DNA of 64,000 nucleotides from RGIG6919 sp045531905 (GTDB taxonomy: Bacteria > Bacillota > Clostridia > Lachnospirales > Lachnospiraceae). The number at the start of each line of letters is the position of its first letter. The first letter of the stretch is position 1. The stretch spans positions 9,864-73,863 of the forward strand of contig JAZSEY010000023.1 of assembly GCA_045531905.1 (NCBI GenBank). Direction: 5' to 3'. The notes under the pieces were generated by a model. That model made no database searches. It was not told the origin of the DNA and worked only from the letters and a program-made list of their open reading frames with translations. Positions 19,089 to 27,423 of this stretch are shown one piece after another. Both the position numbers and the translations under genes were made by a program.

Positions 19089-20279
19089 CTACCCATTCGC
19101 CTGTGCAAACAATGCCGCTATCTGATCTGGACTTAACTGTGCATTTGGATCATCCGGCATCTCTACTGCTGGGGCTGGTTCCGGTTCTGCCGCAGGCTCT
19201 GCTGCTGCAAATAATGCTGCAATCTGATCCGGGCTTAACTGTGCATTTGGATCATCCGGCATCTCTACTGCTGGGGCTGGTTCCGGTTCTGCCACTGGCT
19301 CTGCTGCCGCAAATAATGCTGCAATCTGATCCGGACTTAACTGTGCATTTGGATCATCTGGCATTTCTACTGCTGGGGCAGGTGCTTCTTCTTCCGTTAA
19401 TGCCGGTACTGCCACCGACTCCAATATATCATCTGGAATGCTGTCAGCCGCTTGTGCCGCTGCATCCTCTTCTTTTTCTTCTGATAACAAATCCTGGAAC
19501 AACTCATCTGCTGACACTTCAGGAACCTGAATATCCAAATCTGCAAATGCCTGCTCTGCCTCTGTTGGTGCTACCTCTTCTGCAACTGGCTCCTGTGCTA
19601 CAGGCATTTCCTGTGGCATTGCCATCTCCTGTGATGCAGGCATTTCCTGCATTGGCATTGTCTGTGGCATCACTGGCATCTGAGGCATCATGCCCATTGG
19701 TTGATACATCATAGGCTGTGGCGCACTCTGAAGCTTCACAACATTTTCACTGATGTGACGAAGTTCGGAATCTCTGCTGGTTGCACCTGCTGCAACAGCC
19801 TGTGTAATCTGCTGTCCCTGAGCCTGCACACTGCTGACAGTGCGATTGGTGTTCTTCTCGTTATATTTTACAAGCACCTTTGTAGACTTTGTCTGGGTGC
19901 TGATTACTCTCTGTAATAAAGCATTGCCATCTCTTTGATTTTCTAACAATTCATCTTCAAATCCTGCAAGAGCTTCTCCGATTTTCTTTGTGTAGAATAC
20001 ATTCGCCTTGGTGTTTTTCTGTGTCTCTTCACCGGCTGCCATCAACATATTCTGAATCTCAGAGATGCGGCTTTCTAACAGCATCTTTTGTTTTTGCTGA
20101 TATGCCTTCACTGCAATACATGCCTGGTTAATTACAACACCTGTCATAATTAAGAATGCCGCACTGGCACCTAACACCAGACCAACGGTATCGCGATACT
20201 CAAGCATCGTATAAATCAAAAATATTAATGTTCCAAAAAACAGTACTCCCGACACAACCCATTTGTTGTTATTCTTCAT
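19089..20279 (-). CDS. Membrane/coiled-coil protein with three SPDQIAALFA repeats
   Basis: A 396-residue protein. Two membrane helices (about residues 7-25 and 32-55) are followed by a cytoplasmic coiled coil (about 60-190), a Met/Pro/Gln-rich low-complexity stretch (about 195-230), an acidic Ala/Pro/Glu region, and three 34-residue C-terminal repeats with core LSPDQIAALFAAAEP. The core resembles the FliM/FliN N-terminal peptide (LSQDEIDALL type) that binds response regulators, so it may be a short linear docking motif; this is inference. The start at 20279 follows GGGCGG; any longer frame would run into the terminator at 20393-20437. As first gene of the polysaccharide operon it may scaffold or regulate the pathway. 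I recognise no known family for the whole protein. Confidence 0.75.
   Translation of the reverse strand: MKNNNKWVVSGVLFFGTLIFLIYTMLEYRDTVGLVLGASAAFLIMTGVVINQACIAVKAYQQKQKMLLESRISEIQNMLMAAGEETQKNTKANVFYTKKIGEALAGFEDELLENQRDGNALLQRVISTQTKSTKVLVKYNEKNTNRTVSSVQAQGQQITQAVAAGATSRDSELRHISENVVKLQSAPQPMMYQPMGMMPQMPVMPQTMPMQEMPASQEMAMPQEMPVAQEPVAEEVAPTEAEQAFADLDIQVPEVSADELFQDLLSEEKEEDAAAQAADSIPDDILESVAVPALTEEEAPAPAVEMPDDPNAQLSPDQIAALFAAAEPVAEPEPAPAVEMPDDPNAQLSPDQIAALFAAAEPAAEPEPAPAVEMPDDPNAQLSPDQIAALFAQANG
19097..19385. repeat. Three 102-bp in-frame tandem repeats
   Basis: Three near-identical units of exactly 102 bp (GCATTTGGATCATC recurs at 19141, 19243 and 19345) code for the 34-residue repeats at the end of the membrane/coiled-coil protein. 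The first two units differ at only a few bases, so the array is recently amplified or homogenised. Confidence 0.93.
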
Positions 20280-20378
20280 ATGTAATCCGCCCTTTCCATT
20301 CTCCATTTTATATCTTAAAATCTCATGAAAGATGTATCTGTCTCTGAAAAATTCAGACACTAACCCATATTCTTTCCT

Positions 20379-20384
20379 AGTATA
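20379..20384 (-). promoter_or_regulatory. Possible -10 box of the polysaccharide operon
   Basis: Reading the minus strand, TATACT lies between the terminator at 20393-20437 and the first operon gene, leaving a leader of about 95 nt. The -35 region 17 nt upstream (TTCCAT) is poor, so the call is tentative. Confidence 0.35.
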
Positions 20385-20392
20385 GCATACTT

Positions 20393-20437
20393 CCAAAAAA
20401 AATGGAATACCACCCATTGATTCAGGATGATATTCCA
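20393..20437 (-). terminator. Terminator after the AAA ATPase gene
   Basis: On the minus strand TGGAATATCATCC pairs with GGGTGGTATTCCA around a short loop, followed by eight T. It separates the ATPase gene from the polysaccharide operon. Confidence 0.85.
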
Positions 20438-20468
20438 GTTAAGTTTCTTTTATTATTTATCTTGTGCT

Positions 20469-21713
20469 CTATATATGTTCAATCCCCAGAAACAAATCTA
20501 TTGCATTGATATGTCTGACGCCTTCCTGTTGGTCACGAAATTTATCCAGAGAAATAATATATCTTGGATAGCCATCTTTTATACTTCTAAATGGTCGATA
20601 TTCCCTTTCTATAATTTTTTCCGTAGAACTAATATCGCCTCCCTGCATGGTATACGTCACCTGTATATATGCATAATTTTGATTCCGGTCTCTGACTATG
20701 AAATCGCATTCCATTTTTCCTATTCTTCCGATGCTAATCTGATAGTCATTACTGGCTAAATAAAGATAAACAACATTTTCAAGACTTGGTCCATAACTCA
20801 ATCTATTATCAGTGTTCATCGCAAAATATATCGCAAGGTCAGCAAGATAATACTTTTGGTCTCGTTTAATAGCTTTCTTACTCTTCAAATCAAACCGGTT
20901 GCACTCATACACAATCTTTGCTTTTTTTAATTCTTCTATATACCCACGTACTGTTGCTGGTTTTGTTGATAGCCCTTCCTTTTTCAAGCATTCCATCAAA
21001 TTCGAGATTGAAAATGGTGCCGAATAGTTATTTAAGAGAAATGATTGCACTCTCTCGTACACAGGCACATTTGATATACGTTTTCGTTTTTTGACATCCT
21101 TGTCAAATATCTCGCCTATAATTCCTCGAGTATAAACCTGTCTTGCGCTAATATCCGTAAACTCAAGTGTTTTGGGAAACCCGCCATTCAATATATACTC
21201 ATTAAACTCTATTTCCATATCAGTATGAATATTGATACCAAAGAATTTTTTCATATCCAGATATTCTTTAAAGTCTAATGTGTAGGTTTCAAAATTCAAA
21301 TATCTGCCCGTAAGCTTCGTAGAGATTTCATCACTAAGTAAATATGAATTTGAACCTGTCAAGAATACAGAAAAGCCCTCCTCTGCATATGCTTGAACAA
21401 CACTTTCAAATCCATGGACATTCTGAATCTCATCTATGAAAAGATAATAAAATATCTCTTCTCCTATCATAGATTCTATCTTTTCTTCTAACTGTTCTGG
21501 TGTTCGAATGCTTTTATATCCCCTTTTATCTAATGGTATAAAAATAATCTGCTCTTCGGATATTCCTTTTTCCAGAAGCTCATTGATAATTCCCTTTAAC
21601 AGAAAGGACTTACCGCATCTTCTGATACCAGTAATGACTTTAATAATATCAGAATCAAAAAATGGACGAATTTTAGACAAATACTTTTCTCTAGGATAAA
21701 CATTTTTATACAT
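20469..21713 (-). CDS. AAA_14/DUF4143 family ATPase
   Basis: A 414-residue protein. The N-terminal AAA_14 domain has Walker A GIRRCGKS (near residue 31), Walker B YLFIDEIQ, and sensor VFLTGSNSYLLS. The C-terminal DUF4143 domain (about 200-390) ends with a PD-(D/E)XK-like stretch, ECDFIVRD...YIQVTYTM. Such proteins are common and often multi-copy in Clostridia and archaea; their cellular role is not established. AAAGGAG precedes the ATG. It stands alone between its terminator and the divergent aminotransferase, and may be a cargo gene rather than part of the polysaccharide pathway. Confidence 0.9.
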   Translation of the reverse strand: MYKNVYPREKYLSKIRPFFDSDIIKVITGIRRCGKSFLLKGIINELLEKGISEEQIIFIPLDKRGYKSIRTPEQLEEKIESMIGEEIFYYLFIDEIQNVHGFESVVQAYAEEGFSVFLTGSNSYLLSDEISTKLTGRYLNFETYTLDFKEYLDMKKFFGINIHTDMEIEFNEYILNGGFPKTLEFTDISARQVYTRGIIGEIFDKDVKKRKRISNVPVYERVQSFLLNNYSAPFSISNLMECLKKEGLSTKPATVRGYIEELKKAKIVYECNRFDLKSKKAIKRDQKYYLADLAIYFAMNTDNRLSYGPSLENVVYLYLASNDYQISIGRIGKMECDFIVRDRNQNYAYIQVTYTMQGGDISSTEKIIEREYRPFRSIKDGYPRYIISLDKFRDQQEGVRHINAIDLFLGIEHI

Positions 21714-21846
21714 GATACCACTCCTTTCTACAATAATATAATATCACTAATTCCCGATTCACGGTACTATTTTTTCCATTTTTTCATTTTTAATACCGTT
21801 AACAATCATTTTTCAATGTGTTTTTCTTTCTATAACTGATATTCCC

Positions 21847-21875
21847 GTGACATTCCCTCCCCTTTATGCTACAAT
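21847..21875 (+). promoter_or_regulatory. Sigma-A-type promoter of the aminotransferase gene
   Basis: GTGACA (21847-21852), a 17-nt spacer and TACAAT (21870-21875). The 5' untranslated region is about 28 nt long and carries the AAAGGAGA ribosome site. This excludes an earlier in-frame GTG start that lies in the -35 box. Confidence 0.8.
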
Positions 21876-21909
21876 GGCAAGCAGATATTTATTTGAAAGG
21901 AGACATTTT

Positions 21910-23097
21910 ATGTTATCAGAAAAATATATACAGATGACCAGTCAAAAATCAGTCATCAGAAATATCGCCGAGGCCGGAGCAAGACGTGCCCAGGAAATCG
22001 GCTATGAAAATGTATTTGATTACAGTTTAGGCAATCCATCCGTACCGGCACCTGAATGTGTAAGAACAACACTTCACGAATTATCTGACATGGAACCAAG
22101 TGCATTACACGGCTACAGCCCAAGCCTTGGTATCGGCTCCGTGAAGGAAGCCATTGCCGATTCTTTAAACCGCCGCTTTGGCATGAGCTACAAGGGCTCA
22201 CACATTTTCCCTGTTTCCGGTGCTGCCGGTGCCATTGCACATGCAGTCAGAGCAGTGACAGTTCCTGGGGATGAAGTACTGACCTTTGCTCCATTTTTCC
22301 CGGAATACATGCCATACATCAACACCTGCGGTGCTGTCTTGAAGGTAGTGCCTGCGGATATTACGAGTTTTCAGATTAACTTTGATGCATTTGAGGAAAT
22401 GTTAAATGAAAAGGTTATGGCAGTGTTAATTAACACACCAAACAATCCTTCTGGTATTGTTTACTCTACCGAGACCATCAAGCGTCTGGCTGAGATTTTA
22501 ACTGCCAAGGAAAAAGAATATGGTCACGAAATCTTCTTGATTTCTGATGAGCCATACCGTGAAATTGTATTTGCGGGAGTGGATGCCCCATTTGTGGCTA
22601 AGTACTATGACAAGACAATTACCTGTTATTCATTCAGTAAATCATTGTCACTTCCAGGCGAGCGTATCGGTTACATTGCAGTAAATCCAGCTTATGAAAA
22701 GGCTGAATTGATGGTAGATATGTTTGGACAGATTTCCCGTGGTATCGGTCACAACTGCCCAACCTCTATGATGCAGTACTTAATTGCAAAATGCATCGAT
22801 GAGACTTCAGATATCTCAGTATATGAGACGAACAAAAATATCTTATATAAGGAGCTTACCCGTATGGGCTTCGAGATTGTGGAACCAGGCGGAACCTTCT
22901 ATATCTTCCCGAAGGCTTTAGAAGAAGATGCTGTTGCATTCTGTCAGAAGGCTGTAAAGTACGACCTGCTTCTTGTACCAAGTGACAGTTTCGGCGTACC
23001 TGGTCATTTCCGCATGGCGTACTGTGTGCCAACTGAGAAGGTAGAGCGTTCCATTCCGGTATTTGAAAAGTTTATAAAAGAGGAGTATGGAAGATAA
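21910..23097 (+). CDS. PLP-dependent class I/II aminotransferase (aspartate aminotransferase-like)
   Basis: A 395-residue fold-type I aminotransferase. It shows YSLGNPSVPAPE near the start, the NTPNNPSG cofactor-ring motif, the SDEPYRE aspartate/tyrosine pair, and the Schiff-base lysine in YSFSKSLSLPGERIGY. The C-terminal arginine that binds the substrate carboxylate is in FRMAYCV. It moves an amino group from an amino acid to a 2-oxo acid; aspartate is the most common substrate of this group but is not proven here. The start at 21910 follows AAAGGAGA by 7 nt. It stands alone on the plus strand. Confidence 0.93.
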   Translation: MLSEKYIQMTSQKSVIRNIAEAGARRAQEIGYENVFDYSLGNPSVPAPECVRTTLHELSDMEPSALHGYSPSLGIGSVKEAIADSLNRRFGMSYKGSHIFPVSGAAGAIAHAVRAVTVPGDEVLTFAPFFPEYMPYINTCGAVLKVVPADITSFQINFDAFEEMLNEKVMAVLINTPNNPSGIVYSTETIKRLAEILTAKEKEYGHEIFLISDEPYREIVFAGVDAPFVAKYYDKTITCYSFSKSLSLPGERIGYIAVNPAYEKAELMVDMFGQISRGIGHNCPTSMMQYLIAKCIDETSDISVYETNKNILYKELTRMGFEIVEPGGTFYIFPKALEEDAVAFCQKAVKYDLLLVPSDSFGVPGHFRMAYCVPTEKVERSIPVFEKFIKEEYGR

Positions 23098-23111
23098 TTA
23101 GCCTAGTCAGC

Positions 23112-23190
23112 CTGACTCAAACTGCAAGCATAATGAAAGCCTAGGAAGTGTAGCAGACTTCCTAGGCTTTCGCTTATCATGCATTACATA
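23112..23190. terminator. Strong inverted repeat between convergent genes
   Basis: GAAAGCCTAGGAAGT (23135-23149) pairs perfectly with ACTTCCTAGGCTTTC (23157-23171) around a 7-nt loop. The stem extends imperfectly outward. It lies between the convergent aminotransferase and cca genes and probably ends transcription on both strands, although neither side has a good T run. Confidence 0.6.
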
Positions 23191-23249
23191 TCTCTTTAGT
23201 GCTATTAAAACACACGGCAAGCATTATGTCAATATATTTTTTACAATTC

Positions 23250-24590
23250 TCAATTATCTCTCACATACCTCTCCACCAAATACTCCTTCGTATTGTGCTC
23301 AGGACTCTCCAATACATCCTCCAGCATTCGGTTCAACATATCTCCCATATCTTTTCCCGGCTTTACGCCAAGAGCAATCAAATCACCGCCATTGACTGCC
23401 AAATCCTTCACCGTTAAGCAATCTTCATCTGCAAGAATCTCCTCGTATAATGCCTGCATATGAGCAATACTCTTCATTTTTTCTTCTCGCTTGTAATCGC
23501 TCTGTGCAAGGGTATCTGCCAAACGTATTTTTAAAATGTCAGGAAACCACTCTGCACCGCCCATGCGATAAATCGCTTTTCGAAGGGTGTTTTTCTTTAT
23601 CTTTTCATCAATTCCATAATCATGCCATTCCACAAGTTTTAGCACACGTTTGATTGTGACATTGTCAAGCTTCATTCGACGGAGCACGGCTCTTGCCAAA
23701 GGAAGTCCCTCTATATTATGACCGTAAAAATGGTCCGTGCCATCTTCTCCTGTGGTCTTCGTTACGGTTTTTCCTACATCATGCAAAAGTGCTGCCCAAC
23801 GAAGCGCCGGCTCATTTTCAATGTTGCATACCACATGCATACTGTGCTCACCCACATTATAGCAATGATGACAATGATTCTGTTCGGTCTCTATCATGGC
23901 GTCAAACTCTGGCAACACAATCTTTGTAATGCCCAGCTTGTATGCATCCATCAGTCGTTCCGGATGCGCAGAGGTTAACAGTTTTGTAAGCTCTACCTGA
24001 ATACGCTCTGCACTGATATCCTTTAAAAATTCTTCTTTTTTTATGATGGCCTTTTGGGTTTCTTCTTCTATAACAAAGTTAAGCTGCGCCGCAAATCGCA
24101 CCGCACGCAAAATACGAAGGGCATCTTCATCAAATCGATGCTCTGCCACACCAACACAGCGAATAATGCCACGTTCCAAATCCCCCATGCCATCATATAA
24201 ATCTATGATGCCTTCCTTGTCATTGTACGCCATGGCATTGATTGTAAAATCCCGACGAAGCAAATCTTCCGACAAAGAGGTGGTAAATGAAACCTCCGTC
24301 GGTCTTCGATGATCCTCGTACTTGCCATCCACGCGATAAGTGGTAACCTCATAGGCTTCACCACCCATCAACACGGTAACGGTGCCATGCTGGATACCCG
24401 TATCCACGGTTCTGCGAAATAATGCTTTTACTTCCTCCGGTTTTGCAGAAGTGGTAATATCCCAGTCATTTGGACACTTTCCAAGGATAGCATCTCGAAC
24501 GCAGCCACCCACGATATATGCCTCGTAGCCTTCTTTTTGCAATATATGAATAATCTTTGCCGCATTTTCCGGCATTGAAATGTGTTTCAT
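23250..24590 (-). CDS. cca: CCA tRNA nucleotidyltransferase
   Basis: A 446-residue class II CCA-adding enzyme, which builds or repairs the CCA end of tRNA. The head has VGGCVRDAILGK and the catalytic NDWDITT (DxD), then RRDFTINAMAYN and RILRAVRFA. The C-terminal part has an HD-type domain (ALRWAALLHDVGK, HDYGIDE) as in many Firmicutes CCA enzymes. The HD residues are intact, so phosphohydrolase activity is possible. GGGAG precedes the ATG. It appears to be a single-gene unit. Confidence 0.95.
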   Translation of the reverse strand: MKHISMPENAAKIIHILQKEGYEAYIVGGCVRDAILGKCPNDWDITTSAKPEEVKALFRRTVDTGIQHGTVTVLMGGEAYEVTTYRVDGKYEDHRRPTEVSFTTSLSEDLLRRDFTINAMAYNDKEGIIDLYDGMGDLERGIIRCVGVAEHRFDEDALRILRAVRFAAQLNFVIEEETQKAIIKKEEFLKDISAERIQVELTKLLTSAHPERLMDAYKLGITKIVLPEFDAMIETEQNHCHHCYNVGEHSMHVVCNIENEPALRWAALLHDVGKTVTKTTGEDGTDHFYGHNIEGLPLARAVLRRMKLDNVTIKRVLKLVEWHDYGIDEKIKKNTLRKAIYRMGGAEWFPDILKIRLADTLAQSDYKREEKMKSIAHMQALYEEILADEDCLTVKDLAVNGGDLIALGVKPGKDMGDMLNRMLEDVLESPEHNTKEYLVERYVRDN

Positions 24591-24694
24591 GTTGTACTCC
24601 CAGTTGTTATTTTATGCAATCATCTGCACCGTCCTATCATATCACAATTACGCCAAATCTTCCACTGCACATCCCAGTGCTTTGAAAGATTCAA

Positions 24695-24738
24695 CCAAAA
24701 GAAATTCTGCCTACCGATTTTCTCGATAAGCAGAATTT
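24695..24738 (-). terminator. Terminator of the ABC transporter operon
   Basis: On the minus strand AAATTCTGC (24738-24730) pairs with GCAGAATTT (24710-24702), with inner CGAGAAAATCG pairing, followed by CTTTTGG. It lies 15 nt after the last permease gene. Confidence 0.75.
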
Positions 24739-24752
24739 AGTAATTCAATCTA

Positions 24753-25451
24753 TTATAGGTACTTCCTCAGCGCTGCGCCAGCACCCCATTTATCCATTTC
24801 CAATCGATATACAGTTTTTTGTAGCACACAACAAATGGCTGTTACCACCACCAGAATCAGTGCACTAATCAATGTGCCTTGCACCATAGTAAGACTACCG
24901 ACAGGCATACGTTTCGCCATATTGGTCATCATTGTAAGCGGCATGCCCGCAGCGACTGCCACAATCATCACAATGGTAGATAGAATCATTTTCTTATAGG
25001 CAAACACAAAATAAAACAAGACAACCGCTATCAACAAAGATACTTCAACCAATGTCATTGCCAAACTCTGTTCTGTCGGCATCACCATGATATCCACGTC
25101 TTCATCCGCCACCGGCATGACATCCAATCTGGAATATCTCCACCAAAAAGAAGCAAGCGTGATCAAATACCCTATCAACGTTCCCACAGCATTCATAAAC
25201 ATGACTGTCTTTGTAACAATGCTCCGTTTTCTCGGAGATGCCGACACCGTATCAGCCATGGTTAAAAGCATCATCACCTGGGACATAAAAATGCTACCCA
25301 GGGTTACATACACTGCCCCCATAACCTCCATGCCACTTCCCAGAAACAAAAAGACTACACCTATTACAAAAAAGAGAAAGCCCAAAAACATATTCGCTTT
25401 AAATTGAAAACCATATTTTAATAATTTTAAATCCCGAACGATTCCCTTCAT
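24753..25451 (-). CDS. ABC-2-type permease subunit
   Basis: A 232-residue protein with six predicted membrane segments: an N-terminal cytoplasmic start (IVRDLKLLKYGFQFKANMFLG), paired helices near 20-70, and more at about 90, 140, 165 and 195. It lacks named motifs, but its position after an ABC ATPase and another permease identifies it as a transporter subunit. The start at 25451 is chosen because AGGAGGG lies 5-7 nt upstream; in-frame codons upstream run into the preceding gene's end. The substrate is unknown; YtrA-type operons often deal with cell-envelope stress or small-molecule export. Confidence 0.75.
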   Translation of the reverse strand: MKGIVRDLKLLKYGFQFKANMFLGFLFFVIGVVFLFLGSGMEVMGAVYVTLGSIFMSQVMMLLTMADTVSASPRKRSIVTKTVMFMNAVGTLIGYLITLASFWWRYSRLDVMPVADEDVDIMVMPTEQSLAMTLVEVSLLIAVVLFYFVFAYKKMILSTIVMIVAVAAGMPLTMMTNMAKRMPVGSLTMVQGTLISALILVVVTAICCVLQKTVYRLEMDKWGAGAALRKYL

Positions 25452-25464
25452 CAGAATCCCTCCT

Positions 25465-26118
25465 CTATATTTTACCTTCGTCATAATAATACTTCTGAAC
25501 CTGGCTCATAACCATTTTTATCTGCGTCATCGTTAAAAGCAAGGTTGTGAGCGCAAGCAAAATGATAACCCCCCAGGATGCACCACTTGCATCTACTAAG
25601 ATGACACCAAGCACATATACAAAGCTCATCACATATGCCATGGCAATATTAATCACCCAGCCTGTAAAACGTCTGGTTATCATATTGGAAATAGTGCAAA
25701 CCACATATGCCATCAAAAGCATACCCAAAGCATAAGCCGGCGTTGTCATTTCCTGATAATCAAATGGTGCATTTAGAGTGCGCAGATACATCGCTACATG
25801 AATAACGAAAAGACTCACAAATCTTCGAATACTATCCACAATGACACCATAACGGATTATCTTCGTACCCTTCTTAGATGCCAACACATAATCCATTGGC
25901 CAACCATCTTTTTTTGCAATACCGCTAAAGGTAAATCCATCCACAAATATTTCAAAAGTGAGTGCAAGCAATCCTGCCGTCAACAAACCTAGGGAGGCAT
26001 TTTCCGAATCTATCCAGATAAATGAAAGTAGCAGCGGATAAATCAGATATATGGTCCATCGCCAAATGCCAGGACGCTTCGGAATAAACATGTGATAACT
26101 TCTGATCCATTCCTTCAT
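25465..26118 (-). CDS. ABC-2-type permease subunit
   Basis: A 217-residue membrane protein with five or six helices and no recognisable catalytic motif. It lies 13 nt after the ATPase gene and 13 nt before the second permease gene, so it probably forms a heterodimeric transporter with them. AGGGGGC precedes the ATG at 26118; an upstream in-frame TTG is considered unlikely. The motif GFTFSGIAKKDGWPMDYVLA may be the cytoplasmic coupling helix that contacts the ATPase. Confidence 0.73.
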   Translation of the reverse strand: MKEWIRSYHMFIPKRPGIWRWTIYLIYPLLLSFIWIDSENASLGLLTAGLLALTFEIFVDGFTFSGIAKKDGWPMDYVLASKKGTKIIRYGVIVDSIRRFVSLFVIHVAMYLRTLNAPFDYQEMTTPAYALGMLLMAYVVCTISNMITRRFTGWVINIAMAYVMSFVYVLGVILVDASGASWGVIILLALTTLLLTMTQIKMVMSQVQKYYYDEGKI

Positions 26119-26131
26119 ACGACAACGCCCC

Positions 26132-27019
26132 CTAACCAAGCTTAGAATACTGCTTCATCACTGCAATACTAATCTGAGACAAGGTTGGCCTTTCCTTTGA
26201 CACATCAAGACCAGCCAGCATTTCTGCCTGCTCTGCCAGACAAAGACCTTCAAATCCATATGCATTGGACTGGCAGTTAATCAAGACATTTTCCAGAATA
26301 TCCAAATCCTGTTTTTCGCCCTTTACCAGTATGTATTTATCCTTTAAATCTTCCACAAAACCCTGCTCTACAATCTTTCCTTGTTCCATAATAATGGCAT
26401 AATCTGTAACATTTTCCATATCGGCTATATTGTGGGTAGAGAAAAATACGGTGTGGTCCTCTCGCTCATCGATATATGCACGGAGCATAGAACAAAGCTT
26501 ATCACGCATCAATGGGTCAAGCGGAGAAGCCGGCTCATCCAATAACAGCATTTTTGTATCTCTGGCAAACGCGGAAGCCAACGTCACCTTCATTTTCATA
26601 CCATCTGAAAGATTATGAAACTGTTTATCCTTCTTCTTGGCACCTTCCGGTGTTTTCACATCTAACTCACTACAAAGTTCCACATAACGCTTTTTATCAA
26701 ACTGGTCATAAAGCAATTCACTAACCTCGCCAATCTGCTCAATACTCCATTGTGGCATGAAATAATTGCCCGGACCAGTGTATCCTACATTTTCGCGAAT
26801 CATAATTTCATCTGTCTCCCCGCCAAAATACGATACATCACCTTTATAGTCTAGACGAATACCTGCCAATATACGAAGCAGTGTACTCTTACCTGCACCA
26901 TTTTCACCAATCAGAGCAGTTGCAAAGCCCTCCGGAATCACAAGCTCTGGCACATTCAATTCAAATCCCTTAAACTTCTTTATTAAATTCTTTATTTCAA
27001 TACTAGGTGTCATCTCCAT
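26132..27019 (-). CDS. ABC transporter ATP-binding protein
   Basis: A 295-residue ATPase: Walker A GENGAGKST (about 39-47), a signature region with NLSDGMKMK (the usual SGG replaced by SDG), Walker B MLLLDEPASPLDP, and switch histidine in FFSTHN. The last 60 residues are an extra alpha-helical tail. It is of the YtrB/BcrA type that pairs with ABC-2 permeases. The operon order is DUF4003, GntR, ATPase, permease, permease with gaps of 13-15 nt. The substrate is unknown. Confidence 0.92.
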   Translation of the reverse strand: MEMTPSIEIKNLIKKFKGFELNVPELVIPEGFATALIGENGAGKSTLLRILAGIRLDYKGDVSYFGGETDEIMIRENVGYTGPGNYFMPQWSIEQIGEVSELLYDQFDKKRYVELCSELDVKTPEGAKKKDKQFHNLSDGMKMKVTLASAFARDTKMLLLDEPASPLDPLMRDKLCSMLRAYIDEREDHTVFFSTHNIADMENVTDYAIIMEQGKIVEQGFVEDLKDKYILVKGEKQDLDILENVLINCQSNAYGFEGLCLAEQAEMLAGLDVSKERPTLSQISIAVMKQYSKLG

Positions 27020-27033
27020 GGTATTATCCCCCT

Positions 27034-27408
27034 CTAAACATCCTCAGACTGCAATAAAATCTTTAGCGTTGCAATCAACTCTTCTTCTGATAATCCAGCA
27101 ATTCTTGCCGCAGTAATTGCTTCCATCAAATGTGTTTCTAATTTTCTCATATGCTGCTCCTTTAGCATCTCACTATCCTGTGCATTAACATAGTATCCCT
27201 TGCCCTGGGCCGCTGTTACCAAACCTTCCTGCTCCAACTGTTCATATGCCTTCATTGTAGTAATGACACTGATTTTCAAATCCTTTGCCAAACCTCTGAT
27301 GGAAGGAAGGTATTCTCCCTGCTTCAGCTTGCCGGACAAAATATCTTCTTTAAACTGAGTTGCGATTTGTTGATAAATCGGAACCCCTGAATTCTGTAAT
27401 AATTTCAT
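27034..27408 (-). CDS. GntR-family regulator, YtrA type
   Basis: A 124-residue repressor with an N-terminal winged helix (PIYQQIATQFKEDILSGKLKQGEYLPSIRGLAKDL starts the fold) and a short all-helical tail of about 45 residues, typical of YtrA rather than FadR or HutC proteins. YtrA repressors usually control the ABC operon they belong to. A GTGT-N7-ACAC dyad over the operon's -10 box (28507-28521) is a good candidate operator. The gene follows DUF4003 by 15 nt. Confidence 0.92.
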   Translation of the reverse strand: MKLLQNSGVPIYQQIATQFKEDILSGKLKQGEYLPSIRGLAKDLKISVITTMKAYEQLEQEGLVTAAQGKGYYVNAQDSEMLKEQHMRKLETHLMEAITAARIAGLSEEELIATLKILLQSEDV

Positions 27409-27423
27409 ATTCTCACCTACCTA

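Noticed and set aside
19097..19385. Regularly spaced repeats that might look like a CRISPR array
   Set aside because: The whole 102-bp unit is repeated, with no unique spacers, and it is in frame within a gene; no cas genes are present.
19103..19714. Plus-strand open frame opposite the repeat protein (203 codons)
   Set aside because: It is a Leu/Pro-rich mirror of the repeats without ribosome site or known domains.
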